Shown here piece by piece: positions 1-5,335 of a DNA stretch of 8,775 nt. A program made the position numbers and the translations under genes. The number at the start of each line of letters is the position of its first letter. Positions within the stretch are counted from its first letter, which is position 1. The notes beneath the pieces are model-generated. The model was given only the letters and a program-made list of their open reading frames with translations, was not told the origin of the DNA and did not search any database. Source of the DNA: Candidatus Thorarchaeota archaeon (lineage in GTDB: Archaea; Asgardarchaeota; Thorarchaeia; Thorarchaeales; Thorarchaeaceae); contig DAOWNS010000059.1 of NCBI GenBank assembly GCA_030642465.1, positions 1-8,775 on the forward strand, read 5' to 3'.

Positions 1-348
1 GTAACTGTTTACAATGATGAATGCTTCGACCTTTTCCGAGTTTGGTTCACCAGCTATGGCTATGACGCCTTGAGACCTAGAGATTGTTGGCGGTTTTGCA
101 GTATAGACGAATTTCAGGAAATCAAATCAGACCTTGAGGGAGCTGGAATCCATATCGTTGTGAAACCTTTCCAAGACTTGAAAAATGAACGAAAGAGGAA
201 GAAAGAGATACATCCAGAATTCCTGAAATATGTGGAGTGGTCAATTAATACCGTAGCGAGCGACGACGCAATCTCTCAAGGCTTGAAGATTCTAACCAAG
301 TGCAACCATCCCAATCTAGCTACTATCGTTAAATCACTCCAGAACTAG
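1..348 (+). CDS. Hypothetical protein, 3' part only (5' end outside window)
   Basis: The frame is open from base 1 with no stop before TAG at 346-348, so this is the last 115 residues of a longer protein; the first possible start inside (TTG at 70) is probably not the real one. The visible part is mixed alpha/beta, with a basic stretch (KNERKRKKE) and the phrase EIHPEFLKYVEW, and no cysteine cluster or membrane segment. I do not recognise the family. The C-terminal half of an enzyme, for example a class I methyltransferase, is possible but is only an impression. Its stop codon touches the first base of repeat copy A, whose hairpin and pyrimidine-rich tail could end this transcript. Confidence 0.6.
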   Translation, partial: VTVYNDECFDLFRVWFTSYGYDALRPRDCWRFCSIDEFQEIKSDLEGAGIHIVVKPFQDLKNERKRKKEIHPEFLKYVEWSINTVASDDAISQGLKILTKCNHPNLATIVKSLQN

Positions 349-429
349 AAGTCATCCACAGATGCATCTAGTGCAATTAGTTTCTGAAGGTGGGCTGCAA
401 GGCCCCCTTCGAATCTCTTCTTTTTCCAA
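348..429. repeat. Intergenic repeat, copy A (direct repeat with copy B at 2451-2532)
   Basis: Bases 348-407 match 2451-2510 at 57 of 60 positions in the same orientation. Both copies then run into a pyrimidine-rich tail. Copy A contains a hairpin: GAAGG-T-GGGC (386-395) pairs with GCCCCCTTC (402-410) around the loop TGCAAG, nine pairs with one bulged T. No third copy was seen in the window. It may be a dispersed intergenic element, a terminator module, or the trace of a duplication or insertion. Confidence 0.85.
386..427 (+). terminator. Possible transcription terminator after the first gene
   Basis: A GC-rich hairpin (386-410, nine pairs, one bulged T, six-base loop) is followed by a pyrimidine-rich run with TTTTT at about 420-425. 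It starts 38 bases after the stop of the upstream plus-strand gene. The position suits a terminator, although archaeal termination mostly depends on T-runs and the hairpin may not matter. Confidence 0.4.
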
Positions 430-450
430 CCTATAACCAACGAATATAGG
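429..450 (+). promoter_or_regulatory. Possible archaeal TATA box for the GNAT gene at 481
   Basis: CTATAAC (431-437) and GAATATAGG (442-450) are TATA-like. The first would place transcription start near 460, leaving a leader of about 20 bases before ATG 481. No clear ribosome-binding site follows. Confidence 0.35.
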
Positions 451-480
451 CGTGTTCTGAGTCCTCCTGTTGTGGCTCTT

Positions 481-963
481 ATGACGGGAAACAACTTTGG
501 TTTCAGACCTGCGAAAATTGATGATCTCAAATCCATTGTAGAGTTATGGATTGAGTCCGCTCGTTTGCATGCTAGGCTTGAGCCGCGTTTCCAGTATGCT
601 CATGATGTCACTCAACCAACGAAGGAATACTACGCAAAACAGCTTCAGTCAGAGAACTCCTACGTTGGTGTCGCTCAGTCAAGTAATGACATCATTGGAT
701 TCATCAGTGCGCAAGTTCATGAACGGCCACCAATTCATGTTCCTCGCAGAATGGGCTTCATTGATGGCCTTTTCGTGAAGCCAAGCGTACGTCGTCACGG
801 TATTGGGACCGGCTTATGGCATATGGCTCTCGACTGGTTAAAACAGCAGGAAATCCACAAGGCTCACGTGACAGTGGCTTCGAGGAATCCGGAATCAATT
901 GAATTCTGGCGGAAAAAGGGCTTCAGCGACTTGATGCTCCGTCTTGAGTACGATTGTGTCTAG
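481..963 (+). CDS. GNAT family N-acetyltransferase
   Basis: Predicted single-domain acetyltransferase of 160 residues that would transfer an acetyl group from acetyl-CoA to an amine; the substrate cannot be told from sequence. The N terminus reads FRPAKIDDL, the usual first strand and helix of GNAT proteins. Motif A is clear: FVKPSVRRHGIGTGL, with the R-x-x-G-x-G acetyl-CoA pyrophosphate loop at about residues 104-109. The C-terminal SIEFWRKKGF (about 139-148) is the usual motif B end. Length is normal for the family. I chose ATG 481; an in-frame GTG at 472 would add three residues. The gene lies just right of repeat copy A and just left of a small membrane-protein gene on the same strand. 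Probably a cytosolic small-molecule or protein acetylase. Confidence 0.88.
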   Translation: MTGNNFGFRPAKIDDLKSIVELWIESARLHARLEPRFQYAHDVTQPTKEYYAKQLQSENSYVGVAQSSNDIIGFISAQVHERPPIHVPRRMGFIDGLFVKPSVRRHGIGTGLWHMALDWLKQQEIHKAHVTVASRNPESIEFWRKKGFSDLMLRLEYDCV

Positions 964-1079
964 AATCAGACATTGCCCTAAGTCCCCCTTCAAGCTCTCA
1001 TATTTCAAGCATTCCAGAACACTATACTCAACCAATCAGGAATGCGAATATTGATATGATTATTTTCCAACATGGACGT

Positions 1080-1084
1080 GAGGT
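1080..1084 (+). promoter_or_regulatory. Ribosome-binding site deciding start 1092
   Basis: GAGGT sits seven bases before ATG 1092. Neither of the earlier in-frame starts (TTG 954, ATG 1056) has a comparable site. Confidence 0.45.
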
Positions 1085-1091
1085 TAAGAGC

Positions 1092-1241
1092 ATGCAGCTT
1101 CCCACATGGGACCTAACAGTCCTCATCGTTATTGTTCTAGTTTCCGTACTCACCTACTGCTTAACTGGCGGCAGATCGAGCCGTGGATATCGTCCTTCCG
1201 AAGATGTTCCAAACGTAGAAGAAATCCAACGAGCCAAATAG
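1092..1241 (+). CDS. Small single-helix membrane protein, hypothetical
   Basis: Predicted 49-residue protein with one hydrophobic segment (about residues 8-26, LTVLIVIVLVSVLTYCLTG) and then a polar tail of about 23 residues with basic, then acidic, residues. Basic residues just after the helix (RSSRGYR) suggest the tail faces the cytoplasm. The start follows the GAGGT site; the frame is open back to TTG 954, overlapping the GNAT stop, but that extension is Ser/Pro-rich and looks non-coding. A TATA-like CTATACT at 1022-1028 could drive it separately. I recognise no family. It could be a membrane anchor or small stress peptide, but that is a guess, and the gene itself is moderately supported. 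Confidence 0.45.
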   Translation: MQLPTWDLTVLIVIVLVSVLTYCLTGGRSSRGYRPSEDVPNVEEIQRAK

Positions 1242-1258
1242 AATAGCACGTCCTATTC
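1241..1258. other. Short inverted repeat between convergent genes
   Basis: GAATAG (1241-1246) and CTATTC (1253-1258) are perfect reverse complements around CACGTC. The repeat begins on the last base of the stop codon of the small membrane-protein gene and lies between it and the convergent minus-strand GNAT. No T-run follows, so it is only a weak candidate for an RNA 3'-end structure. Confidence 0.3.
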
Positions 1259-1288
1259 GTGTCCGACCGTTTGAAGGAGCGCCCTTGT

Positions 1289-1741
1289 TCACAGTCCCAT
1301 CGTCATGTGATATGCTCTAGTGTTGAACCCGAGCTTGTCGTAGAGCCTCTTTGCTTCTATGGCTTCAGCAGGGCAATACAGAATGACGCGGTCAGCTCCT
1401 GCCTTCTTGAGTTCTTCCAGCACCCTACGTAGTAATGCTGTGCCAATTCCCACATTCCTATAGTTTGCATCGACCGCTACAAGCATAATCTCTCCAACCT
1501 TGGAGGCTCCCCATCATGTCAGGACTTCACCCGGAATATCCTTGAAATAACCAAACGCAAATCCGACTACTTCGCCATCTTCTTCGGCAACCCAGAACCC
1601 ATTTGGAAAGAATCTCGGCACTGCTAGATCCGCCTCACTTGTCGTTCCGTCGAAGGCGGCATACTTGTTTGCCAGCTGAAGCACGGCTTTCATATCCTCA
1701 TATATGAAAATACGAATCTTCAACTTTCCATCACCAATCAT
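1289..1741 (-). pseudogene. GNAT family N-acetyltransferase broken by an in-frame TGA
   Basis: Two open stretches, 1517-1741 and 1289-1513, lie in the same frame, separated by a single TGA (1514-1516). Joined, they make one ordinary 150-codon GNAT: an N-terminal part ending GFAFGYFKDIPGEVLT, then the stop at codon 76, then WGASKVGE and the acetyl-CoA loop R-N-V-G-I-G (about 95-100), ending with EAKRLYDKLGF. Without readthrough the product loses the whole cofactor-binding half. Nothing else is damaged, so the change is recent, a sequencing error, or read through. The start ATG overlaps the last A of the upstream DUF5615 stop (TGATG), so it is translationally coupled as the third gene of that operon. 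An internal start at the ATG just after the stop (protein MLVAVDANY) would give only half a domain. Confidence 0.8.
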
Positions 1742-2115
1742 CAAAGCCTAGTCTTTTTCGCTTTTGGAGGTCTACTGATTCTCACTGTTGTTGGAGATAT
1801 GACCACGAATTTGCCATCCATCTCATCAGAGTATTCCCTGAGTGCGTCAGCAATGATTTCTGCTTTAGTGCTGGTCCGAAGTCCGTGAAGGCGTGTCAGG
1901 ATGACTCCTGCTGAAGCTCGCCTTTGCCTAAAGACAATCTCGCCAAAATCCTTGTCAGCTGTCAGGAGTATCGCATTTGACGATTGTGCCAATTCCAAAA
2001 CCACATCATCGCTTGCGCCCAATAGATTTTCAGCAATATAATCGATATTAAATCCCTGTGACCGAAGATACTCTACCACAGTCCTCTCGATGCATTCGTC
2101 AGCAAGTAGATTCAC
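1741..2115 (-). CDS. DUF5615 PIN-like protein (probable toxin partner)
   Basis: Predicted 124-residue PIN-like protein of the DUF5615 type, in the same broad fold class as VapC-type RNases. It starts MNLLADECI, giving the first acidic pair D6/E7. ASDD at 34-37 and TADKDFGEIVF at 52-62 supply the further conserved acidic positions (D36, D37, D54, D56, E59). This layout (LADE, then GxSDxxVL, then LTxDKDFGE) is what I know from the family. The start is GTG at 2115, overlapping the stop of the DUF433 gene by four bases (GTGA). DUF433 and DUF5615 genes commonly pair and are regarded as toxin-antitoxin-like. The likely role is a nuclease held in check by the upstream protein; activity is inferred, not shown. 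The basic tail RPPKAKKTRL may bind nucleic acid. Confidence 0.87.
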   Translation of the reverse strand: MNLLADECIERTVVEYLRSQGFNIDYIAENLLGASDDVVLELAQSSNAILLTADKDFGEIVFRQRRASAGVILTRLHGLRTSTKAEIIADALREYSDEMDGKFVVISPTTVRISRPPKAKKTRL

Positions 2116-2348
2116 TCTGCTGCCTCTCCAGCAGGATGAGTGACAGTCGCTTTGAGTGCATCAGACGCAAATGCTATAGCAGCGAGAACAGCTTCGCGAC
2201 TGAGTTGAGGATAGTCCTTTAGGATTTGCTTAATGGTTTCGCCAGCTGCGAGCTTATCCAATATCAATTCAACTGTGATTCTGGTGCCAGCTATTAGCGG
2301 CTTTCCTATCATAACATTTGGATCTGTTATTATGAGATCATCCTGCAC
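2112..2348 (-). CDS. DUF433 antitoxin-like protein
   Basis: Predicted 78-residue DUF433 protein, a small helical DNA-binding-like domain found as the antitoxin-like partner of DUF5615. The hallmark GKPLIAGTRITV is at residues 15-26, followed by LDKLAAGETIKQILKDYPQL (30-49) and an Ala-rich helix. I set the start at GTG 2348: GAGGTG lies six bases upstream, a TATA box sits about 45 bases upstream, and family members normally begin just before the IxxDPxV stretch. GTG 2357 is a second choice. The open frame runs back to TTG 2516, but that part is translated intergenic repeat B and promoter DNA. First gene of the operon DUF433-DUF5615-GNAT, each gene overlapping the next. Autoregulation through the promoter at 2390-2398 is plausible. 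Confidence 0.85.
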   Translation of the reverse strand: MQDDLIITDPNVMIGKPLIAGTRITVELILDKLAAGETIKQILKDYPQLSREAVLAAIAFASDALKATVTHPAGEAAE

Positions 2349-2354
2349 CTCAGA

Positions 2355-2360
2355 CACCTC
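2355..2360 (-). promoter_or_regulatory. Ribosome-binding site for the DUF433 gene
   Basis: On the minus strand GAGGTG occurs six bases before GTG 2348, close to the archaeal consensus GGAGGTGA. It is the main reason for rejecting the upstream TTG start. Confidence 0.6.
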
Positions 2361-2389
2361 TCTGCTCTGGGAGTAATATGTGTCTGATT

Positions 2390-2398
2390 GCTTATAAC
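2390..2398 (-). promoter_or_regulatory. Archaeal-type TATA box of the DUF433-DUF5615-GNAT operon
   Basis: The minus strand reads GTTATAAGC here, a good archaeal TATA box. Transcription would start near 2368, giving a leader of about 20 bases that carries the GAGGTG site. Confidence 0.55.
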
Positions 2399-2450
2399 AA
2401 TCCCGAACAAGTCCCCCCGTATCGAACGACGCCACACAGAAGCAGAATCT

Positions 2451-2532
2451 GAAGTCATCCACAGAAGCCTCTAGTGCAAATAGTTTCTGAAGGTGGGCTG
2501 CAAGGCCCCCCCTCAAATTCTCTTTCTTTTCC
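2451..2532. repeat. Intergenic repeat, copy B (direct repeat with copy A at 348-429)
   Basis: The first 60 bases match copy A with three substitutions; the C-run is longer (seven C instead of five), after which both copies have a pyrimidine-rich tail. The hairpin core GGTGGGC-TGCAAG-GCCC is kept (2492-2508), but the longer stem of copy A is not. Copy B lies between the stop of the zinc-ribbon gene and the promoter of the DUF433 operon, both on the minus strand, so it does not sit after a plus-strand gene as copy A does. Confidence 0.85.
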
Positions 2533-2564
2533 TACATTTACCTTGGACAGATGTTGGCTATTCT

Positions 2565-3707
2565 CTAAGCGCGCTTTCCTTTCTTGCTGTCTAGCTCACG
2601 GACACGTTTTTCTATCGCGGCTTCTGACTTGCTGATGCTCTTCTGAAGCTTCTTGAGTTCCTTCTCTCTACCGCCAACTTCTTTTTTCTTGCGATTCTCG
2701 GACTCGTAGTATTTCTTGCCTGCATCTATCAGATCCTGTTTTGCCTGGTCGAGTTGCCCTTTCAAACTCTCATAATGTATCTTCTTGGCTTCAGCCGCAT
2801 TGTGATACTTTTGGACCTCCGCATCTTGATGCGAGCGGACACTGCCAAGCTCGGATTCGATTTGCTTCAGTTTGTTTTGGATAATCTTATGATCAAGAAG
2901 CATTGGCCCAAGTTTGGCATCATTGAGATACTCCGGATCATGTATCCCTGCCACTGGTGACTCAATCTTGTTCCCTACTTCTTGCGTCTGCCCAATGACT
3001 GCAGCTTCAACGACTGGCTTTGGAGCAACTGGCGGTGGTGCAACTTTCGCTATAGGTTCCTTAGCTTGCAGAGCTGGCATAGCTCGGGAAGGGGGCCCAG
3101 GTGAAATTTCGACTTCACCTACTTGCGGTTCCAATTGGGGGACTGCTTTGGGGAGGGGTTTCGAAACGGGCGTCGGCGGACTCGTAGATACAGGCGCAGT
3201 GCTCGGTATATCCTTTTCAACGGGCTGGGGAGTGACAATAGGCGGGATTCCGGGTGGTTTCTGCGGTGGCAAATCCGGTTGGGTCGTCAATTCCGGCTCT
3301 TGAAACATAGTTTCATCCTGCAAATTCGCCATGCTAGCCATTAGCTCACGCACCTCACTAGCCCTAAGCATCCTAGTTTCAACGATTCCCCCGTCGCCTT
3401 CCTCTATGCCAACCTGATCTGCTCGATTGAATGCCTCCTTTGCCTTCTCGAGCTCAGTCTTCCCTACATGACGGTCAGCCGTCCTCATCCTGTTTTGTTG
3501 TATTCCGCTCGGTCTAACCAGTTTGCTACTTGTGACGGTTTCCTCTGGCTTAGGAGTTGGAGCTTTTGTGGCCTGTGCTGCCTCAGGAATGTGAGCTACC
3601 TCCTTTGGCTTTTCCTTCTTAATTGGTTGAATAAGAGAAGCTCCGCAACGCACGCAGTACTTCCGAGTCACACTATTGCTTCTGCCACACTTGCCACAGA
3701 CTCTCAA
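2565..3707 (-). CDS. Zinc-ribbon protein with Pro/Ala-rich linker and C-terminal coiled coil
   Basis: Predicted 380-residue three-part protein. Residues 4-21 form a zinc ribbon, C4-x2-C7 ... C18-x2-C21, ending CGASL as in many short archaeal zinc ribbons. Residues about 30-265 are low complexity, rich in Pro, Ala, Lys and Glu with many PP pairs, and probably disordered. Residues about 270-375 are charged and helical with heptad-like spacing (KIIQNKLKQIESEL, EKELKKLQKSI), a likely coiled coil, ending in a basic tail KKGKRA. There is no membrane segment. The start is TTG 3707 with AGGTG eight bases upstream (3716-3720); its Cys pair follows at once, so a later start would remove the ribbon. The layout suggests a scaffold or adaptor that dimerises through its C terminus. 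The function is unknown. Transcribed divergently from the tandem-GNAT gene. Confidence 0.82.
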   Translation of the reverse strand: MRVCGKCGRSNSVTRKYCVRCGASLIQPIKKEKPKEVAHIPEAAQATKAPTPKPEETVTSSKLVRPSGIQQNRMRTADRHVGKTELEKAKEAFNRADQVGIEEGDGGIVETRMLRASEVRELMASMANLQDETMFQEPELTTQPDLPPQKPPGIPPIVTPQPVEKDIPSTAPVSTSPPTPVSKPLPKAVPQLEPQVGEVEISPGPPSRAMPALQAKEPIAKVAPPPVAPKPVVEAAVIGQTQEVGNKIESPVAGIHDPEYLNDAKLGPMLLDHKIIQNKLKQIESELGSVRSHQDAEVQKYHNAAEAKKIHYESLKGQLDQAKQDLIDAGKKYYESENRKKKEVGGREKELKKLQKSISKSEAAIEKRVRELDSKKGKRA

Positions 3708-3715
3708 GGTTTACA

Positions 3716-3720
3716 CACCT
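3716..3720 (-). promoter_or_regulatory. Ribosome-binding site supporting TTG start 3707
   Basis: The minus strand reads AGGTG eight bases before TTG 3707. It supports the rare start codon of the zinc-ribbon gene, for which no upstream ATG in frame was seen. Confidence 0.45.
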
Positions 3721-3797
3721 GTACTAAACAGCACGCCTACTATTAGGTTTCCAAGCTGTTTTACATTTGTCGTGCATGGGCTCAGTGGTAGAATCAT

Positions 3798-3823
3798 AAT
3801 ATACAATTCAGATTCAGTATATT
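3798..3823. promoter_or_regulatory. Inverted TATA-like repeat in the divergent intergenic region
   Basis: AATATAC (3798-3804) and GTATATT (3817-3823) are perfect reverse complements around a 12-base spacer containing ATTCAG twice. Each arm is TATA-like. The first could give transcripts near 3825 and the second near 3846, close to the in-frame ATG 3846. The symmetry also suits a dimeric regulator site between the two divergent genes (starts 3707 and 3900). Confidence 0.4.
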
Positions 3824-3865
3824 CCTATTGAACCCCGACAGAAAAATGCCGGACAAGAAGGCAAC

Positions 3866-3876
3866 TGTTTATACAT
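3866..3876 (+). promoter_or_regulatory. TATA box candidate just before ATG 3900
   Basis: TGTTTATACAT contains TTTATA, which would start transcription near 3896 and make an almost leaderless message for ATG 3900. It competes with the TATA-like arms at 3798-3823, which would favour ATG 3846. Confidence 0.35.
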
Positions 3877-3899
3877 CCGCCTTGGCAAGTGGGAACGAG

Positions 3900-4895
3900 A
3901 TGAGCGAAGTAGAGATTCTCGTGGAGCCCGCAGAGTCCTTCGAGGACTATGAGGAAGCTTGGTTGGCATGTATGAGTCATGTCCACTGGATTGATGACCG
4001 CGGTCCATTTGACTACCACTCGGATGAAGAACTAGAAGAGATACAGGATGCGTTCGACAAGCCTGAGAACACCTTCCTAGTTGCGCGACTGGATGATGAC
4101 GAAATCGTGGGAGTCTTGGGCATCTTGTCTGATGATAAAACGGGCAGGATTAGGAACTGGGAACCAGGAGTGCCTCCCTTCGAGCGGGGCTGCGGTGTTG
4201 CAGATGCACTAATGAGATTCGGCTTTTCGTTTCTGAAGGACAGAGGGGTCGAGAGGGTCAAATGCAGGCTGAGATATCCACTTGACCGTCCAGAGCTCAT
4301 TTCATGGCACGCCCAACTGTACGATAGCTTTGGGTTCAAGAAGAGTGGATCCATGAGTGTAACGTTGTTGCTAGACCTGAGTCTGTCGATACCGCAGCCC
4401 ACACCAGAGAACATAGTAGTCAAGACACTTGATGACTTCACATTGGAGGAACTTAGCGAGCTCACAGTAACGGCATTTGCGTCTACCCCAGAGGATCGAG
4501 CTGTCCATGGTTTCTACTCTTCAGTCACAGATTACGACCAGAGTCTTCAGATTCAACAGGCAATTAGAAACGGGAAGTTTGGCCACTCTCCGGCGGACTT
4601 CTGGAGGGTTGCTGTAGTGAATGGAGAGCCAGCAGGCCTGCTGATAGGATGGATACCTGAATTCAAGCACCGGCCGCCCTTTGGCATAATAGGAGAACTT
4701 GGCGTATCCCCGAATTTCCGGAGAATCGGTGTCGCATCCCTTTTAGTCAACCAAATTAACCAGCTGTTCTTGGAACATGGTTGTCAGTATTCATGGGTTG
4801 GTACACCGGAAATAAATCGCGGCGGTCTAGAACTCTACCAATCGCTAGGATTTGTTCCAATCATCGGGCTTATCGAGTACGAAGCGACCTTATAG
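3900..4895 (+). CDS. Tandem GNAT acetyltransferase (two GNAT domains)
   Basis: Predicted 331-residue protein with two GNAT folds in a row. Domain 1 (about 1-160) has R-G-C-G-V-A at 96-101 as its acetyl-CoA loop and LYDSFGF at 140-146. Domain 2 (about 170-331) has the clearer motif GELGVSPNFRRIGVASLL, with R274-x-x-G277-x-A279, and LELYQSLGF at 310-318. Two-domain GNATs are known, often with one catalytic and one degenerate half. Domain 2 looks the more canonical; domain 1 has an unusual PPFERGC approach to its loop. The substrate is unknown. I chose ATG 3900 because the first GNAT strand (EVEILVEP) begins right there; ATG 3846 and TTG 3828 are in frame and would add 18 or 24 poorly structured residues. 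It converges on the small minus-strand gene with a 25-base gap. Confidence 0.85.
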   Translation: MSEVEILVEPAESFEDYEEAWLACMSHVHWIDDRGPFDYHSDEELEEIQDAFDKPENTFLVARLDDDEIVGVLGILSDDKTGRIRNWEPGVPPFERGCGVADALMRFGFSFLKDRGVERVKCRLRYPLDRPELISWHAQLYDSFGFKKSGSMSVTLLLDLSLSIPQPTPENIVVKTLDDFTLEELSELTVTAFASTPEDRAVHGFYSSVTDYDQSLQIQQAIRNGKFGHSPADFWRVAVVNGEPAGLLIGWIPEFKHRPPFGIIGELGVSPNFRRIGVASLLVNQINQLFLEHGCQYSWVGTPEINRGGLELYQSLGFVPIIGLIEYEATL

Positions 4896-4920
4896 GACTC
4901 TCAAGAAGACAATCCTTTCT

Positions 4921-5190
4921 TTAGCTACGGCCCTCGCTGACCACCTGTCTGAAGACTTCCTCAGCCTTGTCTTGGCTGGGGAACTTGAGTCCGAACCATT
5001 TTTTCATATAAAGAATTAGAACCCTATCCTCCACCCATGCAACGGTGTACTTAGAAAGGTCTTCGATTTCCAGCGCCTTGAGAAACTCATTCTCGGCCAC
5101 ATTTTGATCCATTGATTCGAAGTATAGTCCCGCTGCTTTCTTAACCCCTGCCATCGTGTGGTCACCTGAGCCTAGGTATTTGTGAGTCAT
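4921..5190 (-). CDS. Small hypothetical protein (89 residues)
   Basis: Start ATG 5190 has AGGAG eight bases upstream (5199-5203), and the frame ends at TAA. The sequence begins with a short polar region, then an amphipathic helix around KKAAGLYFESM, two probable strands (YTVAWVEDRVLILYM, about 48-62) and a C-terminal helix KAEEVFRQVVSEG, so a small compact alpha/beta fold is likely. There are no Cys pairs or membrane segments. I do not recognise the family. The gene is transcribed away from the iron-sulfur gene, and the roughly 145 bases between their starts must hold both promoters. The coding call rests on the ribosome-binding site and the protein-like composition. Confidence 0.7.
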   Translation of the reverse strand: MTHKYLGSGDHTMAGVKKAAGLYFESMDQNVAENEFLKALEIEDLSKYTVAWVEDRVLILYMKKWFGLKFPSQDKAEEVFRQVVSEGRS

Positions 5191-5198
5191 TAAAAAAG

Positions 5199-5203
5199 CT
5201 CCT
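5199..5203 (-). promoter_or_regulatory. Ribosome-binding site for the 89-residue protein
   Basis: The minus strand reads AGGAG eight bases before ATG 5190. Confidence 0.5.
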
Positions 5204-5274
5204 ACAATCGAGCGTACTATGAAATTGGCTCTGCATTGAGCATGAGGAAAATCGGTTTGCGTCGGAACATAACA

Positions 5275-5282
5275 CTTTATGC
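5275..5282 (+). promoter_or_regulatory. TATA-like box of the iron-sulfur gene
   Basis: CTTTATGC would place transcription start near 5304, about 32 bases before GTG 5336. The ATG at 5279, start of the longest open frame, lies inside this box and would then be upstream of the message. Confidence 0.4.
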
Positions 5283-5325
5283 CCGGTGTGCATCTTCGCC
5301 TGTGCTTAAGGCCCTATGAAATACA

Positions 5326-5330
5326 GGAGG
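5326..5330 (+). promoter_or_regulatory. Strong ribosome-binding site deciding GTG start 5336
   Basis: GGAGG (preceded by A, giving AGGAGG) stands five bases before GTG 5336. No such site precedes ATG 5279. Confidence 0.7.
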
Positions 5331-5335
5331 CTCCA

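Noticed and set aside
345..536. Minus-strand frame of 63 codons over repeat copy A
   Set aside because: It is the translated repeat plus promoter DNA of the GNAT gene, with no ribosome-binding site and no recognisable domain; kept only as a repeat observation.
1492..1516. Hairpin (CTCCAAGGTTGGAG on the minus strand) just after the in-frame TGA, like a bacterial selenocysteine signal
   Set aside because: The stem is only five pairs, the sequence is ordinary coding DNA (SKVGE), archaeal SECIS elements normally lie in untranslated regions, and GNATs have no selenocysteine at this place.
2349..2516. N-terminal extension of the DUF433 protein to TTG 2516
   Set aside because: It is made of repeat B, the TATA box and the leader; the family normally begins near the GTG at 2348, which has GAGGTG upstream.
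348..2532. Integron-like cassette array with the repeats as attC sites
   Set aside because: No GTTRRRY/RYYYAAC ends were found, genes between the repeats run in both directions, and no integrase is present in the window.
2754..3746. Several plus-strand frames opposite the zinc-ribbon gene
   Set aside because: Gly/Ser/Arg-rich shadows of the Pro/Ala-rich linker, mutually overlapping in different frames, with no recognisable domain.
3771..3795. tRNA D-arm-like string (GGCTCAGTGGTAGAAT) in the divergent intergenic region
   Set aside because: The D stem does not close (GCTC against GAAT), U8 is absent, no seven-base-loop anticodon arm follows and no T arm or matching acceptor 3' strand is present.
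4013..4465. Minus-strand 150-codon frame opposite the tandem-GNAT gene
   Set aside because: Ser-rich composition typical of an antisense shadow of Glu/Asp-rich coding DNA; no ribosome-binding site seen and no domain.
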